Assembly: GCF_000972845.2 (NCBI RefSeq)
Contig: NC_040018.1
Location: 8,962,140-9,026,139 of the forward strand
Length of the DNA stretch: 64,000 bases
Origin: Larimichthys crocea
Taxonomy: Eukaryota > Chordata > Actinopteri > Sciaenidae
Reading direction: 5' to 3'
A program made the position numbers and the translations under genes. The notes below the pieces were generated by a model. It was not told the DNA's origin. It did not search any database and saw nothing but the letters and a program-made list of their open reading frames with translations. Positions 12,918 through 24,189 of the stretch are shown here, piece by piece; position 1 is the first letter of the stretch, and each line of letters begins with the position of its first letter.

Positions 12918-14084
12918 CTACAACATCAAAGGTACAGAGAGACAGAGGGTGATGAGAGCGTAATCACTTTTTTTTACACTATTTAATTATTGATATGCTG
13001 CTGACTTGGAGTGATATCTTGACTGGAAGCACTTCACAACTGCTTATGAACTCTCTGGTAGGTAAACCTGGCAATGATCCAAGCTCTTCAACCGCAACCC
13101 CCACCCTCTCCTGCCTCTCTTCTTCTTCTTCTCCTTTTCACACTCATCCTCAACACATCAGCACAAATTACACCCTGGGCAGTGCAAAGATGTTTCAATT
13201 TAGCATGTTAATTGCAATGTGATGTAGAGCCAAAATGAATCTGTGTTCCGTTAAAAGAGTAAGACATGTCCTCTTACATATGCAGAGAGGGGAAACAGCA
13301 CCAGGCTTTGTATTAAATAACAACATATATGTAGTAGTAGAATTCTGTATTTTGAGTATGTTCTCATGTAATAGAGATGTGCTTAATGATGGTGAGTTAA
13401 AATAACTGATCTTTTCCCCAGAATGATTCATTATGAATTACATACTGTAGCTGCAGCATTAAACTCTGAATGGTCATACAAGGGACCATATCCAGCCACG
13501 GCTGCACAGTAATCACTTAATAAAAAAAGACTTTGATTTCTGCTGGTTTCTAAATACGTTTGAACGTTTAGTTCAAGTTTGAAAGCATAAGTGGATGTTG
13601 ACGGCAAAGACTTAAAATATGCTATGAAACATGTCAATGTCTAATACATACTTATATTCCGTGACAGAAACAGTGTCTTCTTTCTAGCAGGCCACTGTTG
13701 ATTGGCCAGCTGAAATGTCACTCAAAGGTTTTAATCAGCTGTAGCTAACCATCTAAATGAGCAAAGATTAATTCCCTGAGTTTATTGAAAAGGCAGTGCC
13801 TGTATACATTACCTATTTTAAGCTGGATCGCATTAACAGGGTGTTAAATATGCATATATATTATAAATTGAAATATACAGTACATGCATTATATGTGCTA
13901 AAACACAAACTGCATGTCTCAGGCAAAATCCTCACCAATTGATGATTCATGGCCGGAAATCCAGAACCAGAATTATTCTTGTATTGCAATGTATAACTAA
14001 TTAGCCCTAGTCTTCAAGTATGATAAGGGGAAATTTAGGTATGTCCTTAGTGAATGGAGCAGCTGAATAATGATTGGACTGTAC
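12918..14084. other. Intron (1.17 kb), nothing recognised
   Basis: AT-rich intronic sequence between exons L and M, with a short TTC/TTCTTC patch near 13119-13138. No gene-like frame survives inspection. Confidence 0.6.
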
Positions 14085-14247
14085 CTGTAACACAAACACC
14101 GGTGAGCCATCCAGCTCCTCTGTTACACTGCCGTAGTACTCATTGACAGTAAACACCGGAGCCTCATCATTCTTGTTCACCACGTTCACAGTCACTGTCG
14201 TGTAATCCTCCCACTTTCCATCCGAAGCCAGTACATGTAGCTTGTAC
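14085..14247 (-). CDS. Cadherin exon L: repeat end with NKNDEAPVF linker
   Basis: 163 bases; acceptor CTCAG, donor GTACAG, starts in phase 2 and ends in phase 0. It reads YKLHVLASDGKWEDYTTVTV, then NVVNKNDEAPVF and VTEELDGSPVFVLQ. The linker is the degenerate form NKNDEAP in place of DxNDNxP. It is directly continued by VTASDPDKD of exon M. Confidence 0.92.
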
Positions 14248-14357
14248 CTGAGCAGAAGCAAAAACTTTTTTTTCTTTTTCTTTCACAAGATAAGCAACAG
14301 ATCCAACAACAACAGGAAAAAAAATAGTGTATACTGTTAGCTGGAATGTGCTCCTAC
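14248..14357. other. Intron (110 bp)
   Basis: Short GT-AG intron between exons K and L; nothing else seen. Confidence 0.85.
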
Positions 14358-14478
14358 CTTTTGTTCTGTTCATAGTCCAGAGGCTGGGCAATAAAGATAG
14401 TGCCCACCTCTGGTTCCACATCAAACACCCCTCCTGTGTTCCCTGATGTGATCTGGTAGCGCAGCTTAGCATTTCCAC
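14358..14478 (-). CDS. Cadherin exon K
   Basis: 121 bases; acceptor CTGCAG, donor GTAGGA, phase 1 to phase 2. It reads GGNAKLRYQITSGN, then VFDVEPEVGTIFIAQPLDYE. The NAKLRY block is the classic second strand after a DxD calcium site and PLDYE is the central acidic motif. It continues DANDGDE-type sequence from exon J across the 13.9-kb intron that holds the DIRS element. Confidence 0.92.
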
Positions 14479-17219
14479 CTGCAGAAAGGGAATATATGTG
14501 GGTTGAATGAAGAATGACAGTTCATACAATGAACCTCAGTTACTGACAAAGGAGTGTATATTAAGTAAGTCTTGTTACGGCCATGGTCGTATTTGTACCT
14601 GATCCCACATGAATTGGAAGTCCCCATCTAGTCTGTTGCTGTCTGTTTTTGCCAATCCAACAATCTGTCTTACTTAACTGAGATAGATAGCATCAGCCTG
14701 CTTTAGCTGTCAGATATGGAGTTCTTGGTGCGATCTGATTGTTATTAGTCTTTCAACAATGGCAGCCTCTACCCTTACAAAAGATATCTATCATTGGATA
14801 TCTAGGATATTTATGAAAAGAAATATTTAAGGATGTAAAAGTCAAATATTTCAAAGCCATGCAGAGGAAAACGATTGCCTATCCCAACAATTTGTATTGT
14901 AATGGACATCTAACCCTTAGGTTCTGATAACCTCACTGAAGCTTTTTCTGTCTTTTCATGTTACAAACTGATGTCTTCCCACACAACACTTGTTAATCTT
15001 CTTACTGATTTGCATCCATGCTCTCAAACCACAACATCTCTTCAGTTGAAGTTGAGTGGCGGTTTAAGATGAGATAGTGTACAGCTAATACATTTAAAGA
15101 CTTTTAAACAGATAACAATTCATTTTTTGGTGTTATTGACAGGACCATGTTCAAAACACAAAACAAAAATGAAGCATTTCAAAGAAAATTGAATTATTGG
15201 ATTATTATATATTACTTTATATTTAAAAGGAAAATTTCGAAGGGCATTCGAAATTTGCCCTTTTGGCCTTCAATAGCTGACAATGACTTTTTTTTGTCGA
15301 AAGTAAGATGGATTCTAACCCAGATAATCTGAGCAAAGTCCTCCATTAAAAGTTCAGGTGTGTATATATATATATATATATGCGGTATTTAAACGAAATA
15401 AGAAAAAGAAATGTGTTATCACTTTCCCCCTAATATAGACAACAATGCACTTTCAGTGGAGAGTGTCCTCTGATACATATCTCTAGAAGGGACCAACGCA
15501 TGTAATTGTTACTATATTTTTTGTTTGTTTGTATGTTTTATTTATTTATTTTAATCAATGTTATGTATAAGTTCCTCTATCAGAAGTGTTAATTGGCCGT
15601 TAATTGGCACATGTAGAACATTTGATAGCTAAGGATATAATTATCTATAACTCTTCAGCAGTCCCATTACAAGTGTGGTAATTGTGGATGGGTTCAAACA
15701 TCAGATGATATTCATAGAAGGTACCTGCAAGGTCCTGAGTGTTAAAGCATGTAAACATTGGATATACAACTGTTTTTTGTCTGTCTGCACAAGCTACCAT
15801 ATTTGCCTGGAAAACAGCACTGAGCTTATGCAACCATGAAAAGAACCTGCACTAATCATTTAGATCTAATGTCTTTCATTGCAGGTACAAGTGCCACAGC
15901 TATAGCAAACTCACTAGCAGAGCAATGCGACAGAATCCAATTTGATGGTGTTTATAATGACAGAGGTATGGCGAGTTAAGTACCATTTATACAAGAATCA
16001 ACTTTAACAAGGCTGTTAAGCATGACACATGGTATTATTATACCCATGTTTAGAATCTAATCAGATCCTATGTCTGCTAGGACTTAAAGTGCCTTTATGT
16101 TGCTTATCAGAAGTCTGTAAAAATAAAAGAGATTAAACACAATATGAATGCATTGATTTTCTATTAAATAATTAATACTCCATTGTTCCAAGCAATCTAA
16201 AATCATATTGCAGTGAAATTCCCCTCTCCTTGTCTCCAAAGTTCTCTCCCGACCTCACTTAATAATCTCCTTTCTTTTTAAGCTCTGCAAAGCATTTTTA
16301 ATAAAGTCTATTAGATGCTGATCAACAAAATGTTCCCTCTCAATGCAATTACTGGTAAAGCCAAGGTCTGCATCTCAATCACCATTGCATCTACCACCCC
16401 TCATGTTAATATGAAAGGGAAATGAGAAACCTCTGAAGACAAGATGAGATTCACAGCTTATTAGCAAGATGAAAGTAAAGGAAGATCCAGATCGTTTTGT
16501 ACCGCCTGTCTGTTGGCATTTTAAATGAGACGTTAGGGGATATAAGCAATTGCATCCTTTCTTCTTTCTCACCCTCTTTCTCCTGCTTTTCTAGTTGTCT
16601 CAATCTCTTAAGTATTTAAAAAAAAAAAAAAAAAAACTGCTGAGACCCAAGGGACAAAAGAAACAGCACAACTGTTAAAATAAACAAACAAATGGAGATA
16701 ATATGAATGTCTTTTCCCAGTTGTACCAATTTCAAAATGCTTTTCATCTCCCTTGGTACTGTACTTTAAGAAAACTACAGTATACATTAATACCAGATTA
16801 GAGTATGGTGTACAATGACCTACGACTTTTGGAGATGATGTGTCACAGTTTCACTTACATACAGATAAGTATGCAGATAACCCAATTCTAATAGAGCACT
16901 CTCTGAGAAAGACAGAATGTTTTATCCTTGACATTTCAATTTTAAAACTCTTCTCTGACACTAATACTGCAACTTTCACCCTTTTGACTTTAGTTTGAAA
17001 ATGCACTCTCATTTTTCTCAGACTCCTAGACATTACTATTACAGCAAAACATTACCCAAATGCTGCTTTCCCCCCATTTTTAAAAATGGTATCAAAATAA
17101 AACATAGGAAATAAGGAAAGAATGTACACATTCATATGCATTTATAGCCAAGACAAGTGATAACATCTCAGGTTGCTACTTCTGACGCTGGTTCTTCTAA
17201 AGGTGCGGTCATGACTCTA

Positions 17220-17457
17220 TTAAAATGACTGCATGCTCGGGGCGGTCGGTAGCGCAGTGGGTTAAGCGGCCGCCCTGTGTGTAAGGGGCTGTGGTCCTCG
17301 CTGCAGCCGGCCCCGGTTTGAGTCCACAATCGGACGGCCATTTGCTGCATGTCACTGTCCCTCTCTCTGCTTCCTGTCTATCTTCAGATGTACTATCATT
17401 AAAGGCATAAAAGGCCAAAAAAAAAAAAAAAAAAAAAAAATCTTAAAATGACTGCAT
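17220..17457 (+). mobile_element. tRNA-derived SINE with 15-bp target duplication
   Basis: A GC-rich head (17235-17345) carries a pol III A box (TAGCGCAGTGGGTTAAG) and a B box (GGTTTGAGTCC). A pyrimidine-rich body and AAAGGCATAAAAGGCC precede a poly-A tail of about 24 bases. The insertion is flanked by identical 15-base direct repeats TTAAAATGACTGCAT at 17220-17234 and 17443-17457, proof of target-primed insertion. The family is of a type abundant in percomorph fishes, to my knowledge. The intact duplication and long tail point to a young insertion; it lies antisense to the cadherin gene. Confidence 0.9.
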
Positions 17458-17615
17458 ATTTTAATTCTAATTCTGATCTTTGCATTCAGTAAAGTCAATA
17501 AAAAAAGACAACAGACTGGAGCTTCAAGTTTGACATTTGAAAAATGTCAAATTATGCTTCTATCTTGTGGTATAATGATATTTCATGGACTGGTGATGAG
17601 CAGTTAATTCATATT

Positions 17616-17960
17616 AATATTCAGTGGGGTCCAAAAGCATGAGACCACTAGCCAAGATATATGCATTTGTCTTGAATGTAATACTTTTTTCTTTTCTTTT
17701 TTTTTACATGGAAGTAAGCAACACGTTCAGACTTAAATATTCCCAGCAGCATGTTTCACTATGACTTTGGCACATTGCTCTCCTTACATGCACCCTTCTG
17801 ATGCCATAACTTTTTTTCCATGCACTGAAAAATTCTTGTGTCTCAGTGTTTGGTCTTGCTTCCACCATGCAATAACCCCTTAAAAAGCTTGAGTCTAGCC
17901 ATGATTTGATGCTGAGCAAGCCCCTCTTTGCTGAGAATAACAATTTGACTTCTGACACTT
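17616..17960. mobile_element. Tc1/mariner-like remnant, probably non-autonomous
   Basis: It begins CAGTGGGGTCCAAAAGCATG, which resembles inverted-repeat ends of Tc1-like elements of fishes (CAGTGGGGTCCAAAAG type). The following 340 bases show no intact transposase frame. I could not find a matching far end, so the extent is uncertain. Confidence 0.4.
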
Positions 17961-20744
17961 TCCGTTTTCAATCCTCAAACTTTTTGATTATGTACAGGTT
18001 TCCGTGAAAATAGGGGATTTTCAATGTGGTCTCAGACTCAGGGCCTTTGTGTATGATATATTAGCTATGGTAGCTCTACAATATGCACATCTTCGACATG
18101 CAACAACACATTGTCCTCATTACTGGCAGGAGTGTAAAATCTCTTCTCCAATCTATTCCTCCTCCACTAACTTAAGCCTCTATACACCCCTCAAAAAAAC
18201 AAAAAAGAAAAATTACACTTGCACACACACACACACGTTACTGCTTCCTGCGTCTCTCTCAGTTGGTGGTAATAACCTTATTTTGGACTCCAGCAGGTTT
18301 CTTTGAACTCACACAAGTAAGCAAGCAAATAAGTGATCTTATGTGCATGTGTGTAACCGACGAGGGTTATTTATCTCCCCGGTTCACAGCAGGCCTCTGC
18401 AGTCTGCTATGATAAATGCCAGATAATAAGAGAGTTATATCTCTCTCTCTCCTTTCTCCTCTTTACTCCCACATCCACAATGTCCCTCTCTATATATTAC
18501 TATTAGCAGATTCTTGCTTCTCTATTTCCAAGACAAACCGATCCACTTCACAATGGCCTTATCACTTGTCTTGTCTATGTGTGTGCATGTGTGTGCGTGT
18601 GTGGTAGAGACACCAAAGCCAGAAACACACTGACAGGCAAACTTTCATAAGCTGACATCAGTGTCTGAGTGTCACTACTTAGTTACGTCAATCTAAATTT
18701 TTATATATTATATAAACAGCATTACCAACTCGCTTACATGCAGAACTCATTTGGACTTTTTGCTAAGCATAAACCCTAGCAGCAGTAAATACACTGAATG
18801 AACACCACTCCCAGGCTCTTCCTGTGTAAAATTCAATTGGGTGGCTACCCTTTTCAATCCAACACTGGCTTTCAATCTCTCTCTTGTTTTACACAGAGGG
18901 ATTGCTTTTACAATCAGGAGGAGTACAATTTTCACAGGTGAACCACGACAGGCACATAATAGGGCCTCAGAAGTGTACCATTTGATCCATTTAGAAAAAA
19001 AAAAAAAAAAAAAAAAAAAAGAAGGTACAAGATGGTGTCTAAAAGTCTAAGGTAAGAATCTGTAATTCATACTGAACTAAAGGAGCAGTTAATAAAGTTA
19101 AGGTCTCTGCTATTTATTTTTTTTAAATCAGAAAAAAAGGAGAGAGCATAAGAGTGTCTTGCTGAAACAATGACTAAAAAACTATTCATCACAGATCACA
19201 GGTAGAAAACTCAGGCTTCCCGTTTGTAAGCAGTAGATGTTGTGGATAAGCTGCTGAAATCAATGGTCAATGGTGAGGTCAGGAGGGAAGACTGTTCAGG
19301 AGCCTCTGATGTCTTATGCTGTATTATTTATTGGCACTTGACCAAGGAGAATTAGAGACACTCTCAAAGTTCATCAGAAGTGCCTGAGTCGGTCTCACAT
19401 TCTGCTGAACTCCTGCTGCTGGTCAGACTTGAAACTTCTACAGATAACACCACAAATACCAAAGAGAATGTATTTACCCATGTTTGTGTTACTGTCAGCA
19501 CATTCTAGTCTGGAGCCACTGTTGTCTATTTATGTTAATGGAACGTCAACGGCAAGCTATCTATTATGTCTAGGCAATATTCAGATGATTCGACCCTGGT
19601 CACCGCAACGTCGAGATAGGCTGGCATCTGCTTTCCTCAAACAAAGCCAAGCAACTACTACCGCTGAGGACCTCAAGGCCCACGCGTGACCCTGTGTGAA
19701 CTAAACTAAGGATAGAAAATTTCATAACAGTAGCAAAACCATGCCATTTCAAATATGTCTTTTTTAACAATGACAGTGCATCATTACACCATTTGAAATA
19801 CAGCAAGCTAAAATTTGACGATATAGAATTTTAATTTCAAATACTAATACAAGGGATTATTTTGTTTGTCCTTTCCATGTTCTGTGAGAGATGAATGGGA
19901 TTTCTAAACATCCATAACAATAATCAGAGCAAAAAAATAAAACTCACTGTCAGTGTTAAACTAAATGACTTGAGTCATAAAAAAAAACTTTCAGCTGACT
20001 TTCAAAGTATATATATATATATTTTCTAAATCAGAAGTGACACACATTATGCACATCTAATAAGAGTAAAGCGTTGCTCATAGTGTCAAAGCCAAGCCTT
20101 TTAACTGCTTTACAGCTGAATATGAAATTAGCTAAAAGGAGTTTTTTAACATGTTTTAGCCCATGATACACATTCCTGCTCACCATTTCATACTATTCTA
20201 CTAATCAACAGGCTAGGCTATAATATGCCAGCAAATGTGGCAAAAGACCAACAAAGGCAGAGGAGAAGATTGTTACCTGGTAGCCTAAACAAGGGTGCAA
20301 AAATCTGACTTTTCTAGTGATTTATTAAGGAAATCCATGAAAATTCTATAAAGCAGCTTTAGGGCTACTGTATTTTTTGTGTCACCAGTCATGGTAGCTG
20401 TTTTTAGTTAAAAGTCTCAGATTATCAAAAGTAACAAAAACAACATATTGTGAAGTAGCTTTATCTTAGAATGGTTTGGATGGTGGAATACATTCCTAAA
20501 ATCGGTTCAGTTACTATATTTAAAACATATGGGATTATTATATTTATTTATAACAAATATATTAAAAGCAATTGCAATCATGGATGTTGTCAGGATGTCC
20601 CTTATCCTAATTTTCTTTAGATAGTTAGTGTTTTTGTTTTTGCAGCAAAAAAAAATGTGTCTGCTACTTGAACTCTGCAGCATCGATGTGGACTCTAATG
20701 TGCAATTAATTGCAAAATTTGTAAGGCCAGTAACTGTAATTAAC

Positions 20745-21010
20745 TTGAACTCTTGGTCTTTCTTTCCTGGGGCGGTCCTCGGTCAGTTTCATCATCGTAT
20801 TTGATGGTTTTTGTGACTGTCCTTGAAGACACATTCAAGGTTGTTGAAATTTTCCAGATTGACTGACCTTCATGTCTAAAAGTAATTACTATATCATTTC
20901 TCTTTACTTAGTCAAAGGCAATTTTGACAAGGCACACCTGTTAATTAAGAACCATTCCAGGTGACTCCCTCATGAATGCCAAAATTGTGCAAAGCTGTAA
21001 TTAAAGCAAC
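20745..21010 (-). mobile_element. Tc1-like transposase fragment (N-terminal HTH)
   Basis: On the minus strand the sequence reads KRNDIVITFRHEGQSIWKI and then STTLNVSSRTVTKTIKYDDE, followed by GPPQERK. This is the form of the first helix-turn-helix of Tc1/mariner transposases followed by the GRPRK-like hook. Only this piece and some leader sequence survive; in-frame stops show it is dead. Confidence 0.6.
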
Positions 21011-21807
21011 AGGTAGCTACTTTGAATAATGTAAAATATAAAATGCATTGTGCTTTATTTACCACATTATTTATTGTGGTATTTTCCGTAGTCCAGTTCT
21101 TACGTTTCTTAACTCATATATGCATATAAACGCAGTTGTGATGGCTAAATAAAGAGCCAATGTGCCTAGTTTTCAGTTGTCTGTGCTCTGTTGAAGTAGA
21201 AACATTTTTTAGTTCACTCTCATTCAGCTGCATCATGATGTCTGTTGCAATCACCATTTTGTTGCATAAGCCCTAGTCACATACAATGAGCAATTCTCAT
21301 TTGATTTTGGTGTTGATCTTCAACTGCCAGACCTTTTCTCATCTGAGTCCTACTCAGTTTCTAGATGCATTTTGATAGCGTTAGCCACAGAGCTTTAAGA
21401 TATGAGAGTCTCTTTTCATTCCTCAAAGTAATAATGGTTTTGCCTTTTCTGTTGTGAACTGACTTTTGCCTCTGGTCATGACAGCCGAGTCCCTTGGCAT
21501 GATCCACCACAGACCTAAATCTTTGTATTTTGTTATCTTGGTAAGCTCTCAGATTCTAATGAGGCCTCTTAATTAGTTTTTTTATTAAAGGTTAGTGCAC
21601 TGGAAGGGTCAACAAGTTAGGCCTGTGTAACTAATAGGGTCTTCAACAATTCTAGCTTAAAAGTACTGTACTTACTAAATTCTAGCGAATGTCCCCATTT
21701 TCAGTCCTTGTTGTGTTACAGCTAGCTCTATTCAGGAAAACTGAATCAACGGTCATAAACCACATTATATTATATTATAGTTTATGTTCTTCTTCATAAG
21801 ATTCACT

Positions 21808-21979
21808 CGGTGTCTCGCTATGGGATGCAGCCTCCTGCAGCCCTGATAAAAGCATTTATCTCAATCCGCCAATCCTGATTGGCCGGTGAATGTGTTCATC
21901 CGCGCCGCACCCAGTAGTCCCATCTACTATATATAGTGTGCGCGGATAACATTCCCCTAATTCAAAACCTCTTCTCACC
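21808..21979 (+). repeat. DIRS left inverted terminal repeat
   Basis: About 172 bases, from CGGTGTCTCGCTATGGG to CCTCTTCTCACC, matching the complement of 27339-27517. Differences I can see are one A/G change in CTGATAAAAGC, a change at the outer edge, and a 6-base shorter TTCAAAACC segment. Confidence 0.93.
21925..21936 (+). promoter_or_regulatory. TATA-like box in DIRS left repeat
   Basis: TACTATATATAG lies in the left terminal repeat about 320 bases upstream of the Gag-like ORF. Being in an inverted repeat, it also occurs facing inward from the right end (27388-27400). In DIRS elements the terminal repeats carry the promoter, so a TATA role is plausible but unproven here. Confidence 0.4.
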
Positions 21980-22251
21980 TGAGAACTTATCTCACGTCAG
22001 AGCTTTTCGCTAGCTTAACTGTTCACCAGACGGATCTTTGCTAGCTTCCGTCACCGGACGCTAGTGTTGTGCTCTGGCTTCTGCCTTGTCCATTCATACC
22101 AGACCGGACCGGTAAGTATCCTTTTCCGTCCCCTCCACGGACGCTCACACGGTCAAGCTAAGTTAGCACACCAGCTACCCTCTCGACCCCACGCTAGCAC
22201 ACCAGCTAGCCACGACCCTTTTCTCCACTAGCACTCCAGCTTGTTGGCGAA
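21980..22251 (+). other. DIRS 5' leader with CTAGC-rich repeats
   Basis: Untranslated stretch between the left repeat and the first ORF. It contains many TAGC/CTAGC copies, and ACGCTAGCACACCAGCTA partly repeats the preceding TTAGCACACCAGCTA. It has no open frame of note. It could hold RNA packaging or dimerisation signals; that is speculation. Confidence 0.5.
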
Positions 22252-23796
22252 ATGGAGACCACTAAAAATCCTCACACCAGAGGAGACTCTCGGCTCTGTT
22301 GCTGCGGGAACAAAATTTCAGGACGGGACACCCACCCGGTGTGCAGTACCTGCCTGGGGGTTGACCACGCCAGGTTAGCCCTCGAAATTCCCGGGTCCTG
22401 TGGACACTGCAAAGTGTTCACGGTCAAGAGCCACAGACGCAGGCTAGCCCGCCAAGCTAGCCTCGCGGACCGTGACCCGTTTCTCCCCACCGCTGACCTA
22501 GGCGCAGCCACGGAGGAAGACGAGATCATGGCCGGGGAAGTTCTGGAGACTGGCTACGACTGGGCCGCCCAGTGCGAGCAGCTCCGAGCTTCCCCGTTTC
22601 CCGAGGAAGACGTGCTGGAAATTGGCCTCACAGAGGATGACGATGACGCCTTGTTCCTCATATCAGAGGACGAGGAGGAAGACGACACCTTCGTGGCCCC
22701 AGCCCTGGCTGAAAAGCCGAAGCTGCCCGAGTCTACCAACAGGGAGGACGGCGGGGTGAGCTCTCCAGCTCCCTCCCTCCATGTGGACCTGCTCAGCACG
22801 TGCAAACGTGCGGCAGAGAAGCTGGAGGTCCCCTGGCCGGTTGCAATAGCGGAGCCTACCCGGTCCCGCTATGAAGGCAAGCGGCTCCCCCTGGCCCGTA
22901 GTGCGGTAAAACAGCTTCTTCCCGTCTTCCCCGAGTTGCTGGCCGAGCTGTCCAAAACTTGGAATAACTGCCCGTACAGCAACAGGAGCCCCATCCCGGG
23001 CGCAGCATCCCTCGACTGCGAGGCGATGGAAGCCCAGAATCTCATCTCGATGCCTCCGGTGGAAGCCCCCGTAGCTGCGCATCTCTGCCCGGGCAGCACG
23101 AGCCAGCTATCTGCGGCCTCCTCCAGGCGTCCGACGCTGCCAACCAAGCCCGAGCGGTTCCAGTCTGCACTGGCCGAGAGGGCGTATAAGGCAGCCGCCC
23201 TTTCGGCCAGGGCTCTCAGCGCTCTCTCCATCCTCACTGCCTATCAGGCAGAGCTGTTTGGGGCATCCGCTGACGAGCAGGACCCCGACGCGTGGGAGGA
23301 AACGGCGGTCATCGCCGATTTGTCCCTCCGCATCCAGCGCGTCTCAGTCCAGGCCACGGGCAGGGTGATGGCGACCCTCGTCATTCAGGAGCGAGCGAGA
23401 TGGCTCAGCCTCGCTAACTTGACTGACAGGGAGCGGGATGACATACTGGATATGCCAATTGTCCCGGAGGGTGTTTTCGGCTCTGCATTGGCCACGATGC
23501 AGCAGCGATGTGAGGCAAAGAAGAAGGACAACGAAGCCCTGAAACTTTGTCTCCCTCGAAAAGCACCAACACCGTCACCTCCAGTGCAGCGCAAATCGTT
23601 TGCTCAAGCTGCCTCTCAGCCGCCGCATTTCAAGATGCCGAAGCGGCCGCAGCAGCTCGGCCCGCCCCTCCCTCCGAGGAGAGAGCCCGGAGCCAGCTGG
23701 CACAGAAAATCTCCTGCCCCGACCGCAGTCCCGCCGCCGCCCCCAGCCGCCGCGGCCTCGGTCCCCCAGGCGAGGAAGAAGAAGAGAGCGGCCTGA
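22252..23796 (+). CDS. DIRS ORF1, Gag-like protein (514 aa)
   Basis: A continuous ORF opening at an ATG in good context (GCGAAATGG). Near the amino end a cysteine/histidine cluster (C16-C18, C31xxC34, H39, C50xxC53) looks like a zinc ribbon. A strongly acidic stretch follows at about residues 120-150, then a helical middle part and a proline/arginine-rich basic carboxyl tail. This layout and position fit the Gag-like first ORF of fish DIRS elements, which is thought to package the RNA template. It ends with UGA, after which the same frame stays open for another 113 codons. Identity rests mainly on position, as Gag sequences diverge fast. Confidence 0.85.
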   Translation: METTKNPHTRGDSRLCCCGNKISGRDTHPVCSTCLGVDHARLALEIPGSCGHCKVFTVKSHRRRLARQASLADRDPFLPTADLGAATEEDEIMAGEVLETGYDWAAQCEQLRASPFPEEDVLEIGLTEDDDDALFLISEDEEEDDTFVAPALAEKPKLPESTNREDGGVSSPAPSLHVDLLSTCKRAAEKLEVPWPVAIAEPTRSRYEGKRLPLARSAVKQLLPVFPELLAELSKTWNNCPYSNRSPIPGAASLDCEAMEAQNLISMPPVEAPVAAHLCPGSTSQLSAASSRRPTLPTKPERFQSALAERAYKAAALSARALSALSILTAYQAELFGASADEQDPDAWEETAVIADLSLRIQRVSVQATGRVMATLVIQERARWLSLANLTDRERDDILDMPIVPEGVFGSALATMQQRCEAKKKDNEALKLCLPRKAPTPSPPVQRKSFAQAASQPPHFKMPKRPQQLGPPLPPRREPGASWHRKSPAPTAVPPPPPAAAASVPQARKKKRAA

Positions 23797-24189
23797 CAGC
23801 CTTCCTCTCTTCGGGTGGAGCGTCCTGCCGTTCCCCGTTATGCAGGCCCACCGTTCTGGCTTTTTCGTGTGCGCCCCACGCCGCCGCTGCCCACCCCAGA
23901 GCCGGTCCGCGGGAGGAGAGACATCGCCTCGGAGGTTTGCGCTGTTGCGCCCCGAGCAAAATGTCCGCAAGCACACACATACACACATGTCCCCAAACGT
24001 GTGAAAATAAAAAGAAATCTGTCACAGCCAGGCCACGAGCCGAGGGTGCAGATAGCAAAAAAAGCCAAAATGAACAAAAATACCCTGTCTATAAGCAGTG
24101 TGGCCACCAAGCCCTCTGCGGCTCTGCCCCCGGGATAGGCATCACCATCCTCGGGGAGCAGAGCGACAGGTCCCGCCGCTCCTGCGGCG
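23797..24189 (+). other. DIRS inter-ORF stretch, same frame open to a UAG at 24136
   Basis: Between the UGA ending ORF1 and the ATG of ORF2 the Gag frame has only one stop, TAG at 24136-24138. The open part reads PSSLRVERPAVPRYAGPPFW and continues to a lysine-rich segment. An ATG at 23815 would give 107 residues. It may be the degraded or suppressed amino end of Pol, or a short independent ORF. Confidence 0.5.

Larger units (their letters stand above)
14479..21785. other. Intron J-K, part upstream of the DIRS element on the plus axis
   Basis: AT-rich intronic sequence. It contains an (AT) run near 15365-15380, poly-A runs near 16618-16637 and 18995-19020, a SINE (17235-17442) and two Tc1-like remnants, listed separately. 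I see no host exon. Open frames such as 17704-17958 and 19429-19689 have no recognised domain. Confidence 0.6.

Noticed and set aside
21180..21560. Possible further DNA-transposon remnant just left of the DIRS element
   Set aside because: Composition hints at old repeat sequence, but I could find no transposase motif or inverted ends.
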